Below the pieces are notes generated by a model. The model had not been told where the DNA came from. It worked only from the letters and a program-made list of their open reading frames with translations, and made no database searches. Made by a program: the position numbers and the translations under genes. A DNA stretch of 64,000 bases from Nocardioides sp. 1609 (GTDB lineage: Bacteria; Actinomycetota; Actinomycetes; Propionibacteriales; Nocardioidaceae), in NCBI RefSeq assembly GCF_004522105.1, contig NZ_SPUJ01000001.1, forward strand, positions 930,001 through 994,000, written 5' to 3'. This document shows, piece by piece, positions 8,286 to 16,534 of the stretch (the first letter of the stretch is position 1; each line of letters begins with the position of its first letter).

Positions 8286-9089
8286 ATGAACCTTGTTGTG
8301 TGTGTGAAGTACGTGCCGGACGCCACGGCCGACCGCAAATTCGAGGACGACTTCACCGTCGACCGCTTGGGCGTCGATGGTCTGCTGTCCGAGCTCGACG
8401 AGTACGCCGTTGAGCAGGCCCTGCAGTTCCGGGAGAAGCGCCAGGGCGAGGAAAACACGGTCACCGCGCTGACCATGGGTCCGGAGAAGGCGGTCGACGC
8501 CGTGCGCAAGGCGCTGCAGATGGGGGCCGACGCTGGCGTCCATGTCCTGGACGACGCCATCGCGGGCTCCGACTACATCGCCACCTCGCTGGTCCTCGCC
8601 AAGGCGATCGAGAAGATCGCCCAGGAGAAGGGCGCGGCCGACCTCGTCGTCTGCGGCATGGCCTCCACGGACGCGTCCGGCAGCGTCGTCCCGGCGATGC
8701 TCGCCGAGCGGCTGAACCTGCCACAGGTCACCTTCGCCTCGGTCATCGAGACCCAGGGCGACCAGGTGCGGATCAAGCGCGTCGGCGACACCGCCACCGA
8801 GGTCATCGGCGGCACCATGCCGCTGGTCCTCTCGGTGACCGACCAGACCGGCGAGGCGCGCTACCCCTCCTTCAAGGGGATCATGGCCGCCAAGAAGAAG
8901 CCGCTCGACACCTGGTCGCTGAGCGACATCGGCGTCGACGCCGGCGAGGTCGGCCTGTCGGTCGCCTGGTCGGCGGTCGAGGACACCACCGAGCGCCCGC
9001 CGCGCACGGCCGGCGAGATCGTCAAGGACGAGGACGGGTCGGGCGCCGCTGCGCTGACCGGGTTCCTCGCCTCCAAGAAGTTCATCTGA
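8286..9089 (+). CDS. etfB: Electron transfer flavoprotein, beta subunit
   Basis: A 267-residue EtfB beginning MNLVVCVKYVPDA, the family start, with the AMP-binding region LVVCGMASTDASGSVVPAMLAE and the C-terminal MAAKKKPLDTWSL. It forms the AMP-containing subunit of the FAD heterodimer that takes electrons from acyl-CoA dehydrogenases to the respiratory chain via ETF:quinone oxidoreductase. ATG 8286 is preferred over an upstream in-frame ATG at 8208 because of homology and an AGGAAA site. It lies 15 bases before etfA. GC3 in its middle part is visibly higher than in neighbouring island genes. Confidence 0.95.
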   Translation: MNLVVCVKYVPDATADRKFEDDFTVDRLGVDGLLSELDEYAVEQALQFREKRQGEENTVTALTMGPEKAVDAVRKALQMGADAGVHVLDDAIAGSDYIATSLVLAKAIEKIAQEKGAADLVVCGMASTDASGSVVPAMLAERLNLPQVTFASVIETQGDQVRIKRVGDTATEVIGGTMPLVLSVTDQTGEARYPSFKGIMAAKKKPLDTWSLSDIGVDAGEVGLSVAWSAVEDTTERPPRTAGEIVKDEDGSGAAALTGFLASKKFI

Positions 9090-9104
9090 GGACGGGGAAC
9101 GAAC

Positions 9105-10058
9105 ATGTCTGAGGTCCTGGTTGTCGTCGACCACGTCGACGGTGCGATCCGCAAGCCCACGCTGGAGCTGCTGGCCATCGCCAAGCGCCTCGGCGAGCCC
9201 GCCGCGGTGTTCTTCGGCGGGTCCGACAAGGCCGGCGAGGTCGCCGAAAGGCTCAAGGCGTTCGGCGCCGAGAAGATCTACGTCATCGACGACGCGGAGA
9301 TTAAGGGCTACCTCGTGGCCCCCAAGGCCGAGGCCCTGCAGCAGCTGGTCGAGAAGTCGTCGCCCGCCGCGGTGCTCTTCGTGTCCGGCTACGAGGGCAA
9401 GGAGGTCGCGGCGCGTCTCGCGATCAAGATCGAGTCCGGCCTGATCACCGACGCCGTGGACGTCAAGGAGGGCCCGGTCACGACCCAGTCCGTCTTCGCC
9501 GGCAACTACACGGTCATGGCCAAGGTCACCAAGGGCACCCCGATCATCACGGTCAAGCCCAACTCGACCGCTCCGGTCGAGGAGTCCGGCGCCGGCGTGG
9601 TCGAGGAGTTCGCCGCGACCATCTCGGATGCCGCCAAGAGAGCCCAGATCGTGGCCCAGCAGCCGCGTAAAGCGTCGGGCCGTCCCGATCTCACCGAGGC
9701 CGCGATCGTGGTCTCGGGTGGTCGTGGCACCGGCGGCAACTTCGGGCCGATCGAGGGCCTCGCCGACGCGCTCGGCGCGGCGGTCGGCGCCTCGCGTGCC
9801 GCCGTCGACTCCGGCTGGATGCCCCACACGTTCCAGGTGGGACAGACCGGCAAGACGGTCTCGCCGCAGCTCTACGTCGCCAACGGCATCTCCGGCGCCA
9901 TCCAGCACCGCGCCGGCATGCAGACTTCCAAAACAATCGTGGCCGTCAACAAGGATGACGAAGCCCCGATCTTCGAACTGGTCGACTTCGGCGTCGTCGG
10001 CGACCTGCACACAGTCCTGCCCGCCGCCACCGAACAGATCAACGAGCGCAAGAACTGA
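9105..10058 (+). CDS. etfA: Electron transfer flavoprotein, alpha subunit
   Basis: A 317-residue EtfA. The N-terminal domain starts [20 protein letters not shown]. The C-terminal FAD-binding domain carries [40 protein letters not shown] and the signature [17 protein letters not shown] (about residues 265-280). It forms a heterodimer with EtfB and probably serves the divergent acyl-CoA dehydrogenase. It is convergent with, and four bases from, the PaaI-like thioesterase. Confidence 0.95.
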   Translation: MSEVLVVVDHVDGAIRKPTLELLAIAKRLGEPAAVFFGGSDKAGEVAERLKAFGAEKIYVIDDAEIKGYLVAPKAEALQQLVEKSSPAAVLFVSGYEGKEVAARLAIKIESGLITDAVDVKEGPVTTQSVFAGNYTVMAKVTKGTPIITVKPNSTAPVEESGAGVVEEFAATISDAAKRAQIVAQQPRKASGRPDLTEAAIVVSGGRGTGGNFGPIEGLADALGAAVGASRAAVDSGWMPHTFQVGQTGKTVSPQLYVANGISGAIQHRAGMQTSKTIVAVNKDDEAPIFELVDFGVVGDLHTVLPAATEQINERKN

Positions 10059-10061
10059 CGA

Positions 10062-10547
10062 TCAAGGGTTCGGTCGGCTGGCGTCGTCCGCGAGGTTCTG
10101 CAAGCGAACCTGCCCCCGAGACACCAGCCGGCCGTCCGCGTCGTGGGTCTCGACCATCCACACCTGCTGGAGCCGCCCGCGGTGCAGCGGAGTGGCCGTC
10201 GACACGAGCTCACCCTCGGACACCGCCCGGTAGAAGTCCGTGTTGTTATTGACGCCCACGACCTTCCCGGACCCCCCGAGCCACGTCGCCGCCCCAACGC
10301 TCGCGAGCGTCTCCACGACCGCGCAGTGCGCGCCACCGTGGACGATGCCGTACGGCTGGTGAAGTTCGGGCCGGGCCGTCCACGAAGCAACGACCGCGTC
10401 CTTTTCGACACGGGTGAACCCCAGGCCTAGGTAAGAGACGAATTGACCTGCGTCGTTCGCCGACAAGGCGGTGGTCCTGGGCGGCGGCAAAGGCTGTTCA
10501 AAATTGCTCACACTGCCATCATGCCGCCGGTCCGTGTCGACCACCAC
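10062..10547 (-). CDS. PaaI-like hotdog-fold acyl-CoA thioesterase
   Basis: A 161-residue single hotdog domain with the PaaI/4HBT signature [20 protein letters not shown] (about residues 63-82) and [20 protein letters not shown]. PaaI-type enzymes hydrolyse aryl- and hydroxyaryl-CoA esters, releasing CoA from stalled intermediates (known); here it probably guards the benzoyl-CoA pathway. The GTG at 10547 has GGGGG four bases upstream; a GTG at 10511 is an alternative. Confidence 0.82.
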   Translation of the reverse strand: MVVDTDRRHDGSVSNFEQPLPPPRTTALSANDAGQFVSYLGLGFTRVEKDAVVASWTARPELHQPYGIVHGGAHCAVVETLASVGAATWLGGSGKVVGVNNNTDFYRAVSEGELVSTATPLHRGRLQQVWMVETHDADGRLVSRGQVRLQNLADDASRPNP

Positions 10548-10565
10548 GGAACCCCCGCATGGCTC

Positions 10566-10832
10566 CTACTCGTCCGTACCGTCGTTCCAGTCGAGGAATC
10601 GGGGCCCGGCACCTCGCGCCATCACCACCTCGGCAATCTGAAGCATCAGATCGTCGAGGGCACGACGTGCCGCGCGCAGCGACTCGAGCGTCACGCCGAG
10701 TTGGATGAGTTGCGATTCAGGATCGTCGGTACCGGCAACAGAACTGGCGACGGCCTCCATGTCGCGCGCTTGCGCGATCACGAGCGCCGATGCTCGACTC
10801 AAGGCCTCAAGGTCGGCTCCCGGCTCGGGCAT
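10566..10832 (-). CDS. Small helical hypothetical protein
   Basis: An 88-residue acidic protein with heptad-like helices (DLEALSRASALVIAQARDM and LESLRAARRALDDLMLQIAEVV) and a hydrophilic end. No family is recognised. The start is set by a very strong AGGAGGGG ribosome site five bases before ATG 10832, although the frame is open to 10889. It lies 19 bases before the thioesterase on the same strand and may be cotranscribed with it. Confidence 0.55.
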   Translation of the reverse strand: MPEPGADLEALSRASALVIAQARDMEAVASSVAGTDDPESQLIQLGVTLESLRAARRALDDLMLQIAEVVMARGAGPRFLDWNDGTDE

Positions 10833-10904
10833 GGTCACCCCTCCTGCTCCGTCATCGGAGCCCGCCGTAACCCCCGCGTAAGGGTCCACCTTACGGACGG
10901 CGAC

Positions 10905-11636
10905 TCAGTAGAGACCACCGCTCGCGTCGACGACCGCACCGGTCACCCAGCCCGCGTCCAGTGACAGCAATAGCATCACCGCACCGGCCACGTCATCAGG
11001 CGTGCCGAGACGACGCATCGCGTTGGCTTTGGACATTGCATCGACGGCGCGAGGATCGGTGCCGCTGCGCAGGGCAGCGGTGTCGGTGGCACCCGGCCGC
11101 ACGACGTTGACAGTCACTCCTCGACGGGCCAGCTCCTTGCCGGCCACTCGGGCTGCCGCTTCCAACCCTGCTTTGGCCGCTGCATAGACGGCCTGACGGG
11201 GAGGGGCGACGTACGCGGCCGCACTCGACAGCAGCACGATGCGGCCCCCGTCGGCCACGCGCCGCGCCCCGGCGCCCAGAACGAGCAGGGCGGACACTAG
11301 GTTCAGGTCGATCTCGGCCCGAATAGCGGCCGGGTCGAGGTCCTGCAACTTCGGGTAGGACCAACCGCCCACGCAGAACACCAGCCGAGTCACGGACCCG
11401 AGGCCGCGAGCACTAGCGAAGGCCTGCTCCACGTCCGCGGCGACGGTCGCGTCGCACGAGACGGACACACAGGGCCATTCGCCGCCGGCCAGCTCATCGA
11501 CGAGCGCACGCGCCCGTGAAGGATTGTGGTGGTGGGTGAAGACCACCGGACCTATTGGAGCCAACCTCCGGGTGACGGCGGCGCCGATGCCTCCGGCTCC
11601 ACCTAGGACCAGGGACACGTCATGAACGTTGGGCAC
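10905..11636 (-). CDS. Short-chain dehydrogenase/reductase
   Basis: A 243-residue classical SDR with NAD(P)-binding VLGGAGGIGAAVTRRLA at residues 10-26. It also has the catalytic Ser in LLSSAAAYVAPPRQ, YAAAKAGLEAAA with the Tyr-x3-Lys pair, and VNVVRPGATDTAAL. The C-terminal VTGAVVDASGGLY is also family-typical. GTG 11636 follows a perfect AAGGAGG site. It is divergent from boxD. The substrate is unknown; candidates are dihydrodiol or hydroxyacyl-CoA intermediates. Confidence 0.85.
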   Translation of the reverse strand: MPNVHDVSLVLGGAGGIGAAVTRRLAPIGPVVFTHHHNPSRARALVDELAGGEWPCVSVSCDATVAADVEQAFASARGLGSVTRLVFCVGGWSYPKLQDLDPAAIRAEIDLNLVSALLVLGAGARRVADGGRIVLLSSAAAYVAPPRQAVYAAAKAGLEAAARVAGKELARRGVTVNVVRPGATDTAALRSGTDPRAVDAMSKANAMRRLGTPDDVAGAVMLLLSLDAGWVTGAVVDASGGLY

Positions 11637-11767
11637 GTCTGCCTCCTTCGTTTGCGCGTCCCGTCGGATCGGGTCGCACACCGCACTCTATTGTTCTACT
11701 GCTACGTGTCGTATCGTCGATTCATTGTCGCACTAATTCACATGACCGCATGACCACAGGAGCTCAC

Positions 11768-13315
11768 ATGCCCGACGTCCTTCCCAGCTATCTCCAGGAT
11801 CGCTGGACCATCGGAGACGGAGAAGGAGTCGCGGTCCGCGATGCCGTCACCGGCGCAGAGGTGGCCCGCGTCAACGCCGACAGCCTCGACCTCAGCGCCG
11901 CAGTGACCCACGCGCGTGCCGTCGGAGGAGCGGCATTGAGGGCGATGGATTTCACGACGCGGGCAGACATGGTGAAGCAGCTCGCATTAGCCCTGTCCGA
12001 GCGCAAGGAGGAGTTGTACGAACTGTCGGCCCGCGCCGGCTCCACCCGGGCCGACTCGGCGGTGGACGTTGACGGTGCATTCGGGACTGCTCTGGTGTTT
12101 TCGAGCCTCGCGCGCAAGGGGCTGCCCGCCAGCAACATCATACTTGAGGACGAACTGATCCCGCTGAGCCGGTCGGGCGGCTTCACCGGACGCCACATCT
12201 TGACCTCGCGGCGCGGTGTTGCGATCCAGATTAACGCGTTCAACTTCCCGGTCTGGGGGATGCTTGAGAAGTTGGCGCCTGCATTGATCGCCGGCGTGCC
12301 GAGCATCGTCAAGCCGGCCACACAGACGGCGTACATTACCGAGCACGCCGTACGCATCATGCTCGAGCGGGGCGTGCTCCCCGAGGGCGCGCTGTCACTG
12401 GTGAGCGGCTCGGCACGTGGACTCATGGACAACCTCGGCGGGCAGGACACGGTGGGCTTCACCGGCTCGGCGGCCACGGCGGCACTGCTCCGGCAGCACC
12501 CGTGCGTTACCCAGCGTTCAGTCCGCTTCAACGCTGAGGCCGATTCCCTCAACTCGTCGATCCTCGGGCCGGACGCCGGTCCCGGCACCGCCGAGTTCGA
12601 CCTCTACGTCGAGCAGTTGGCGCACGAAATGACCGTCAAAGCAGGCCAGAAGTGCACGGCGATCAGGCGGGCGTTCGTCCCGAGGCACGCGGTGTCGGCT
12701 GTTGCGGAGGCGGTCGCCGACCGCCTCGCGAGGGAGGTGGTTGGAGCGCCCGGAGCGGAGGGCGTGACTATGGGAGCCCTGGTCAGCCTGGACCAGCGCG
12801 ACGACGTGCGAGCTCGCATCCAGCAGCTCACCCGCGAGGCCGATCTCGTCTACGGAGACCCCGATCATGTGGATGTGGTCGGTGCGGACGACCGCAATGG
12901 CGCTTTCCTCTCCCCCGTCCTTCTCCTCGCGCGCGACGGCGCGTCGACGCCACACTCGGTCGAGGCCTTCGGCCCCGTGAGCACCCTGCTGCCGTACGAC
13001 GACGGCGCGCACCTTCGCGACCTGGTGGAGCGTGGAGAGGGGTCGTTGGCGGCGTCCATAGTGAGCGCCGACGACAGGTTCGTCAGCGACACACTTATCG
13101 ACATCGCCCCGTTCCACGGACGCGTGTTGATCATCGACCGTGCGAACGCGCACGAATCGACCGGACACGGCATACCGATGCCGCAGCTGGTCCACGGCGG
13201 CCCCGGTCGGGCCGGAGGTGGCGAGGAGGAGGGCGGCCTGCGAGCGGTTCACAACCACCTGCAGCGCACCGCCATCCAGGGCGCGCCCCGGGTCACGAAC
13301 TCGCTCGCCACCTAA
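11768..13315 (+). CDS. boxD: 3,4-dehydroadipyl-CoA semialdehyde dehydrogenase
   Basis: A 515-residue aldehyde dehydrogenase of the PaaZ/BoxD branch (Azoarcus BoxD is about the same length). It has the Rossmann segment INAFNFPVWGMLEKLAPALIAG, the general base in NAEADSLN (about Glu257) and catalytic Cys296 in KAGQKCTAIRR. The branch-specific end is IPMPQLVHGGPGRAGGGEE. BoxD oxidises the semialdehyde released by BoxC to 3,4-dehydroadipyl-CoA using NADP+ (known). Unlike PaaZ it has no hotdog hydratase domain. ATG 11768 has AGGAG six bases upstream and is preferred to ATG 11750. It is first in the box gene block and divergent from the SDR. Confidence 0.93.
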   Translation: MPDVLPSYLQDRWTIGDGEGVAVRDAVTGAEVARVNADSLDLSAAVTHARAVGGAALRAMDFTTRADMVKQLALALSERKEELYELSARAGSTRADSAVDVDGAFGTALVFSSLARKGLPASNIILEDELIPLSRSGGFTGRHILTSRRGVAIQINAFNFPVWGMLEKLAPALIAGVPSIVKPATQTAYITEHAVRIMLERGVLPEGALSLVSGSARGLMDNLGGQDTVGFTGSAATAALLRQHPCVTQRSVRFNAEADSLNSSILGPDAGPGTAEFDLYVEQLAHEMTVKAGQKCTAIRRAFVPRHAVSAVAEAVADRLAREVVGAPGAEGVTMGALVSLDQRDDVRARIQQLTREADLVYGDPDHVDVVGADDRNGAFLSPVLLLARDGASTPHSVEAFGPVSTLLPYDDGAHLRDLVERGEGSLAASIVSADDRFVSDTLIDIAPFHGRVLIIDRANAHESTGHGIPMPQLVHGGPGRAGGGEEEGGLRAVHNHLQRTAIQGAPRVTNSLAT

Positions 13316-13394
13316 ATTATTTGACACTGCCTATGCAGCATCGCAAGTGTTGTGTAGAACTTATGAGGACACACCAAAATCAAGGAGCACTGAC

Positions 13395-14873
13395 ATGACC
13401 GTCACGGAACGCACCGGTGCCGCTCCCCGGCCCACCGGCCCCCTCAGCAAGATCGACTACAGCGAGCGCATCCCCAACAACGTGAACCTAGCCGCCGACC
13501 GGCGCCTGCAACGGGCACTCGAGAGCTGGCAGCCGCAGTTCATCGACTGGTGGAAGACACTCGGCCCGTCCCTGCCGACGAAGGATGTGTACCTCCGCAC
13601 CGCGGTCGCGGTGGGCCGTGATGGCTGGGCCCACTTCGAGCACGTGCCGATGGAGGAGTACCGCTGGGGCATCTTCCTCGCCGAGCAGGACCCTGATCGC
13701 ACGGTGCAGTTCGGCAAGCACAAGGGCAAGGAAGCCTGGCAGGAGGTCCCGGGCGAGCACCGCGCGGACCTCATGCGCCTGATCGTGGTGCAGGGCGACA
13801 CCGAGCCCGCCTCGGTCGAGCAGCAACGCGTCCTGGGCAACACCGCCCCGAGCATTTACGACCTCCGCAACCTCTTCCAGGTCAACGTCGAGGAGGGCCG
13901 TCACCTGTGGGCGATGGTCTACCTGCTGCACGCCTACTTCGGCCGCGAGGGTCGCGAGGAGGCCGAGCAGCTGCTCAAGCGCAACTCCGGTGACCTCGAC
14001 TCCCCGCGCATCCTGGGGGCATTCAACGAGGAGACGACCGACTGGCTCCAGTTCTTCATGTTCACCTACTTCACTGACCGCGACGGCAAGTTCCAGCTCG
14101 GCACACTCAAGGAGTCGGCGTTCGACCCGCTGGCGCGCACGTGCGAGTTCATGCTGAAGGAGGAGGCGCACCACATGTTCGTGGGCACCACGGGCGTGCA
14201 GCGCACCGTCGAGCGCACGGCTGAGGTGATGAAGGAGGCGGGTCGACCGGCCACCTTCGAAGACGGCGTCATCCCGCTGGACGTGATCCAGAAGTACCTG
14301 AACTTCCAGTTCTCCGTATCGATGGACCTCTTCGGGTCCGAGCAGTCCACCAACGCCGGCAACTACTATACGTCCGGCCTGAAGGGTCGTTGGCAAGAGA
14401 CGCGGCGCAAGGACGACCACGTCCTGCTGGAGGGCAGCCGGTCAATGAACTACGTCGAAGACGGCCAGATCAAGCAGAAGATCGTACCGATGCTGTCCGC
14501 GCTCAACCTCGACCTGCGCGACGAATACGTCGCCGACTGCGCCAACGGCGTGGCACGTTGGAACCAAGAACTCGAGGAAGCCGGCCTCAACGACCGACTC
14601 TTCCTGCCGCACGAGGGCTTCAACCGGAAGGTCGGTGGGTACGCAGGTCACTTCGTCTCGCCTGCGGGCGAGGTGCTCGATGAGGCGGCCTACGACGGGC
14701 TGGTCAGTCAGTGGCTGCCCACGTCCGAGGACCGCGAGGCCGTGGCAGCCTTGATGATTCCCGAGTACGAGTACGGCAAGTTCGCCCGCTGGATCGCCCC
14801 ACCGAAGAGCGGCATCAACGACCAGCCTGTCGAGTTCGACTACGTCCACCTCGCTGAAGAGGGCGTGGCCTAA
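13395..14873 (+). CDS. boxB: Benzoyl-CoA 2,3-epoxidase, di-iron subunit B
   Basis: A 492-residue BoxB. The carboxylate/histidine helices that bind the di-iron centre are visible as QVNVEEGRHLW (166-170), NEETTDWLQFFMF (211-217) and LKEEAHHMFVG (255-260), as are the BoxB-specific SMDLFGSEQSTNAGNYYTSG and GRSMNYVEDGQIKQK-like regions. It inserts one oxygen atom of O2 into benzoyl-CoA to give 2,3-epoxybenzoyl-CoA, with electrons from a reductase (BoxA in proteobacteria). The ATG at 13395 follows AAGGAG by seven bases. A TTGACA box lies at 13321 in the 79-bp gap after boxD. Its stop overlaps the ATG of the GNAT gene. Confidence 0.96.
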   Translation: MTVTERTGAAPRPTGPLSKIDYSERIPNNVNLAADRRLQRALESWQPQFIDWWKTLGPSLPTKDVYLRTAVAVGRDGWAHFEHVPMEEYRWGIFLAEQDPDRTVQFGKHKGKEAWQEVPGEHRADLMRLIVVQGDTEPASVEQQRVLGNTAPSIYDLRNLFQVNVEEGRHLWAMVYLLHAYFGREGREEAEQLLKRNSGDLDSPRILGAFNEETTDWLQFFMFTYFTDRDGKFQLGTLKESAFDPLARTCEFMLKEEAHHMFVGTTGVQRTVERTAEVMKEAGRPATFEDGVIPLDVIQKYLNFQFSVSMDLFGSEQSTNAGNYYTSGLKGRWQETRRKDDHVLLEGSRSMNYVEDGQIKQKIVPMLSALNLDLRDEYVADCANGVARWNQELEEAGLNDRLFLPHEGFNRKVGGYAGHFVSPAGEVLDEAAYDGLVSQWLPTSEDREAVAALMIPEYEYGKFARWIAPPKSGINDQPVEFDYVHLAEEGVA

Positions 14874-15439
14874 TGGTCGAGCGCGCGGCCCCCCAGCTCG
14901 TCTGGACACGGGAAGAGAACCCGGTCTGGAATGCCGACAAACAGCGCGTGATCGGAGGCGCACCGGAGGGGACCTTCACCCTCTCCTTCGCCGACGGTGA
15001 CGCACTCCCCGGCGACTGGTGGGCTGCGCGCACCTCCGACGGCACGGTCGTCGGCTTCGGCCGGATCGACCTCACCTGGGGAGGCGACGCCGAGATCCTG
15101 CTCGCCGTGGACCCCGAGCGGCAGGGCGAGGGCATCGGCAGCAGCATCCTGCAACACCTCGAGGACGAAGTCGTCTCTCAGGGCGTCAACTACGTCCACA
15201 ATCGCATCTCGGACCACCCCCGGCGCGACTTCGTCCATGACTGGCTCGTCGTCCGTGGATTCCGCGGTCCCGTCGACTCGGACCTGCGTAAGCGCGTGGG
15301 CTCAAATTGGGCAGCGCGCGCGGATTCGAAGCCCGCGCACGCGGAGGAGCCCTACGATGTCGACTCGGACCCGGGAGGACAGGGGCCTGGACGAGAGGAC
15401 AAGGGCGGCTACGTCAACGTCGACCAGCATAACTACTGA
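14873..15439 (+). CDS. GNAT-family N-acetyltransferase coupled to boxB
   Basis: A 188-residue protein with a GNAT core at residues 30-145: a central beta-strand DAEILLAVDPERQGEGIGSSIL containing acetyl-CoA motif A (RQGEGIG), then a helix and DFVHDWLVVRGF. The C-terminal 45 residues are hydrophilic and probably disordered. ATG overlaps the boxB stop by one base (TAATG), so it should be made together with BoxB. In Rhodopseudomonas the GNAT BadL acetylates the benzoate-CoA ligase BadA (known); by analogy it may modify the ligase encoded at 18286. It could equally act on a small molecule. Confidence 0.8.
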   Translation: MVERAAPQLVWTREENPVWNADKQRVIGGAPEGTFTLSFADGDALPGDWWAARTSDGTVVGFGRIDLTWGGDAEILLAVDPERQGEGIGSSILQHLEDEVVSQGVNYVHNRISDHPRRDFVHDWLVVRGFRGPVDSDLRKRVGSNWAARADSKPAHAEEPYDVDSDPGGQGPGREDKGGYVNVDQHNY

Positions 15440-15446
15440 GGACCGT

Positions 15447-16304
15447 TCACGTTTTCGTGGCGGCCTCGGCCTGGAGGCGGTCCCATTCCTGCTGGGCGTG
15501 CCGGTGCCACTGGGCATGACGCTCGTGAAAGACGGACGCCGCCCGGGGGCCCGGCCAGCTGTGATCGAGGAGCTCCCGGGGGAGGTCCGGGTCGAGGAAC
15601 GGGAAGCGCCGCCACTCGTGCACGAGCTCGATCTGCGCGAGGAAGGTCTCCGCCGGCGAGTCAGCCCGACGCTCCTCAAACTGTCCAAGGAAGTCGAGGT
15701 AACGCGTCTCGACATCCTCCAGATCCCACGCCGCCCGCACCAGACGCGACTCGTCCCCAATGCCGGATGTGGGGCCCACCCAGGCGAAAGACTGCGCCCT
15801 AAGGCCAAGCCCGGCCACGACCTTGTCGACCTCTTTGGTCAGGTCCGCATCCGGGCTGACCCACAGACCCGAGGTCGGCGAGCCGAGACCGAGCCAGGTC
15901 AGCTGGGTGCGGAGCTGGTGACGCAGTCGCCTCTGGCTCTCGGGGATTGACAGGGTCAGCACGAACCAGCGCCCGTCCCAGGCGCGCGGCTGCCGCATGA
16001 ACGCGTAGATGCGGGTGCTGCCATCGGCCAGCAACTCCGAACCCCGCGGCGTCAGCGACCACGCGGTGCGCCTGCCGTGCCGCTCCGAAACTAGCAGTCC
16101 CTCCGCGCTCGCCCGTGCGAGTGCCTGGCGCGCCGCACGCTCCTCGACGTCGAGCGTGCCGAGGGCTTCGACAACGGATGCAGTCCACACTCCTTCGTCT
16201 CGCGGGAGGGCGAACTCGCCGAGAACCGTGAGGAGGAGCGACCTGGCGCTTGCGGAGCCGACTTCTCGGCGACGGTTTAGCGGCCGGGGCACACCTGGGC
16301 TCAC
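15447..16304 (-). CDS. PaaX-family transcriptional regulator (second copy)
   Basis: A 285-residue PaaX-like protein. It has an N-terminal winged helix (DVEERAARQALARASAEGLL), a core with TWLGLGSPTSGLWVSPDAD, and the C-terminal VHEWRRFPFLDPDLPRELLDHSW. It is clearly diverged from the copy at 6089. It is convergent with the GNAT gene and divergent from boxC across a 230-bp region that carries a direct repeat, so it probably controls boxC and the genes after it. No BoxR-type regulator is seen in the window. Confidence 0.88.
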   Translation of the reverse strand: MSPGVPRPLNRRREVGSASARSLLLTVLGEFALPRDEGVWTASVVEALGTLDVEERAARQALARASAEGLLVSERHGRRTAWSLTPRGSELLADGSTRIYAFMRQPRAWDGRWFVLTLSIPESQRRLRHQLRTQLTWLGLGSPTSGLWVSPDADLTKEVDKVVAGLGLRAQSFAWVGPTSGIGDESRLVRAAWDLEDVETRYLDFLGQFEERRADSPAETFLAQIELVHEWRRFPFLDPDLPRELLDHSWPGPRAASVFHERHAQWHRHAQQEWDRLQAEAATKT

Positions 16305-16440
16305 TTACTCCTCCTTCAACGGACTACAACGGACCACATCTGGGTGGCCGACCGGTCACACCTTGCCATACGACGGCGGTCCAGTTCGCGTGACCAAGCC
16401 TGTAGATCTTGAGCCACTCGCGGTCTTATTCGACAAACAC

Positions 16441-16476
16441 TTGACGATACACAGGTTTTTCGTAGACAGTTCGTAG
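16441..16476 (+). promoter_or_regulatory. Candidate boxC promoter with 11-bp-spaced direct repeat
   Basis: TTGACG (16441) and TAGACA (16463) are separated by 16 bp and fit a -35/-10 pair. The heptamer TTCGTAG occurs at 16459 and 16470, exactly 11 bp apart, overlapping the -10. One helical turn between half-sites suggests a dimeric regulator on one DNA face; the adjacent PaaX is the natural candidate. The rest of the 230-bp gap shows nothing else. Confidence 0.4.
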
Positions 16477-16534
16477 TGCGCAGCTACTGACCTGAACCCC
16501 AGCGCAGACCGAGCCCGCGAGAGGCGCACACCAG

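Noticed and set aside
8244..10010. 588-codon minus-strand frame opposite etfBA
   Set aside because: It is the antisense shadow of two clear etf genes; high GC3 keeps the opposite strand open.
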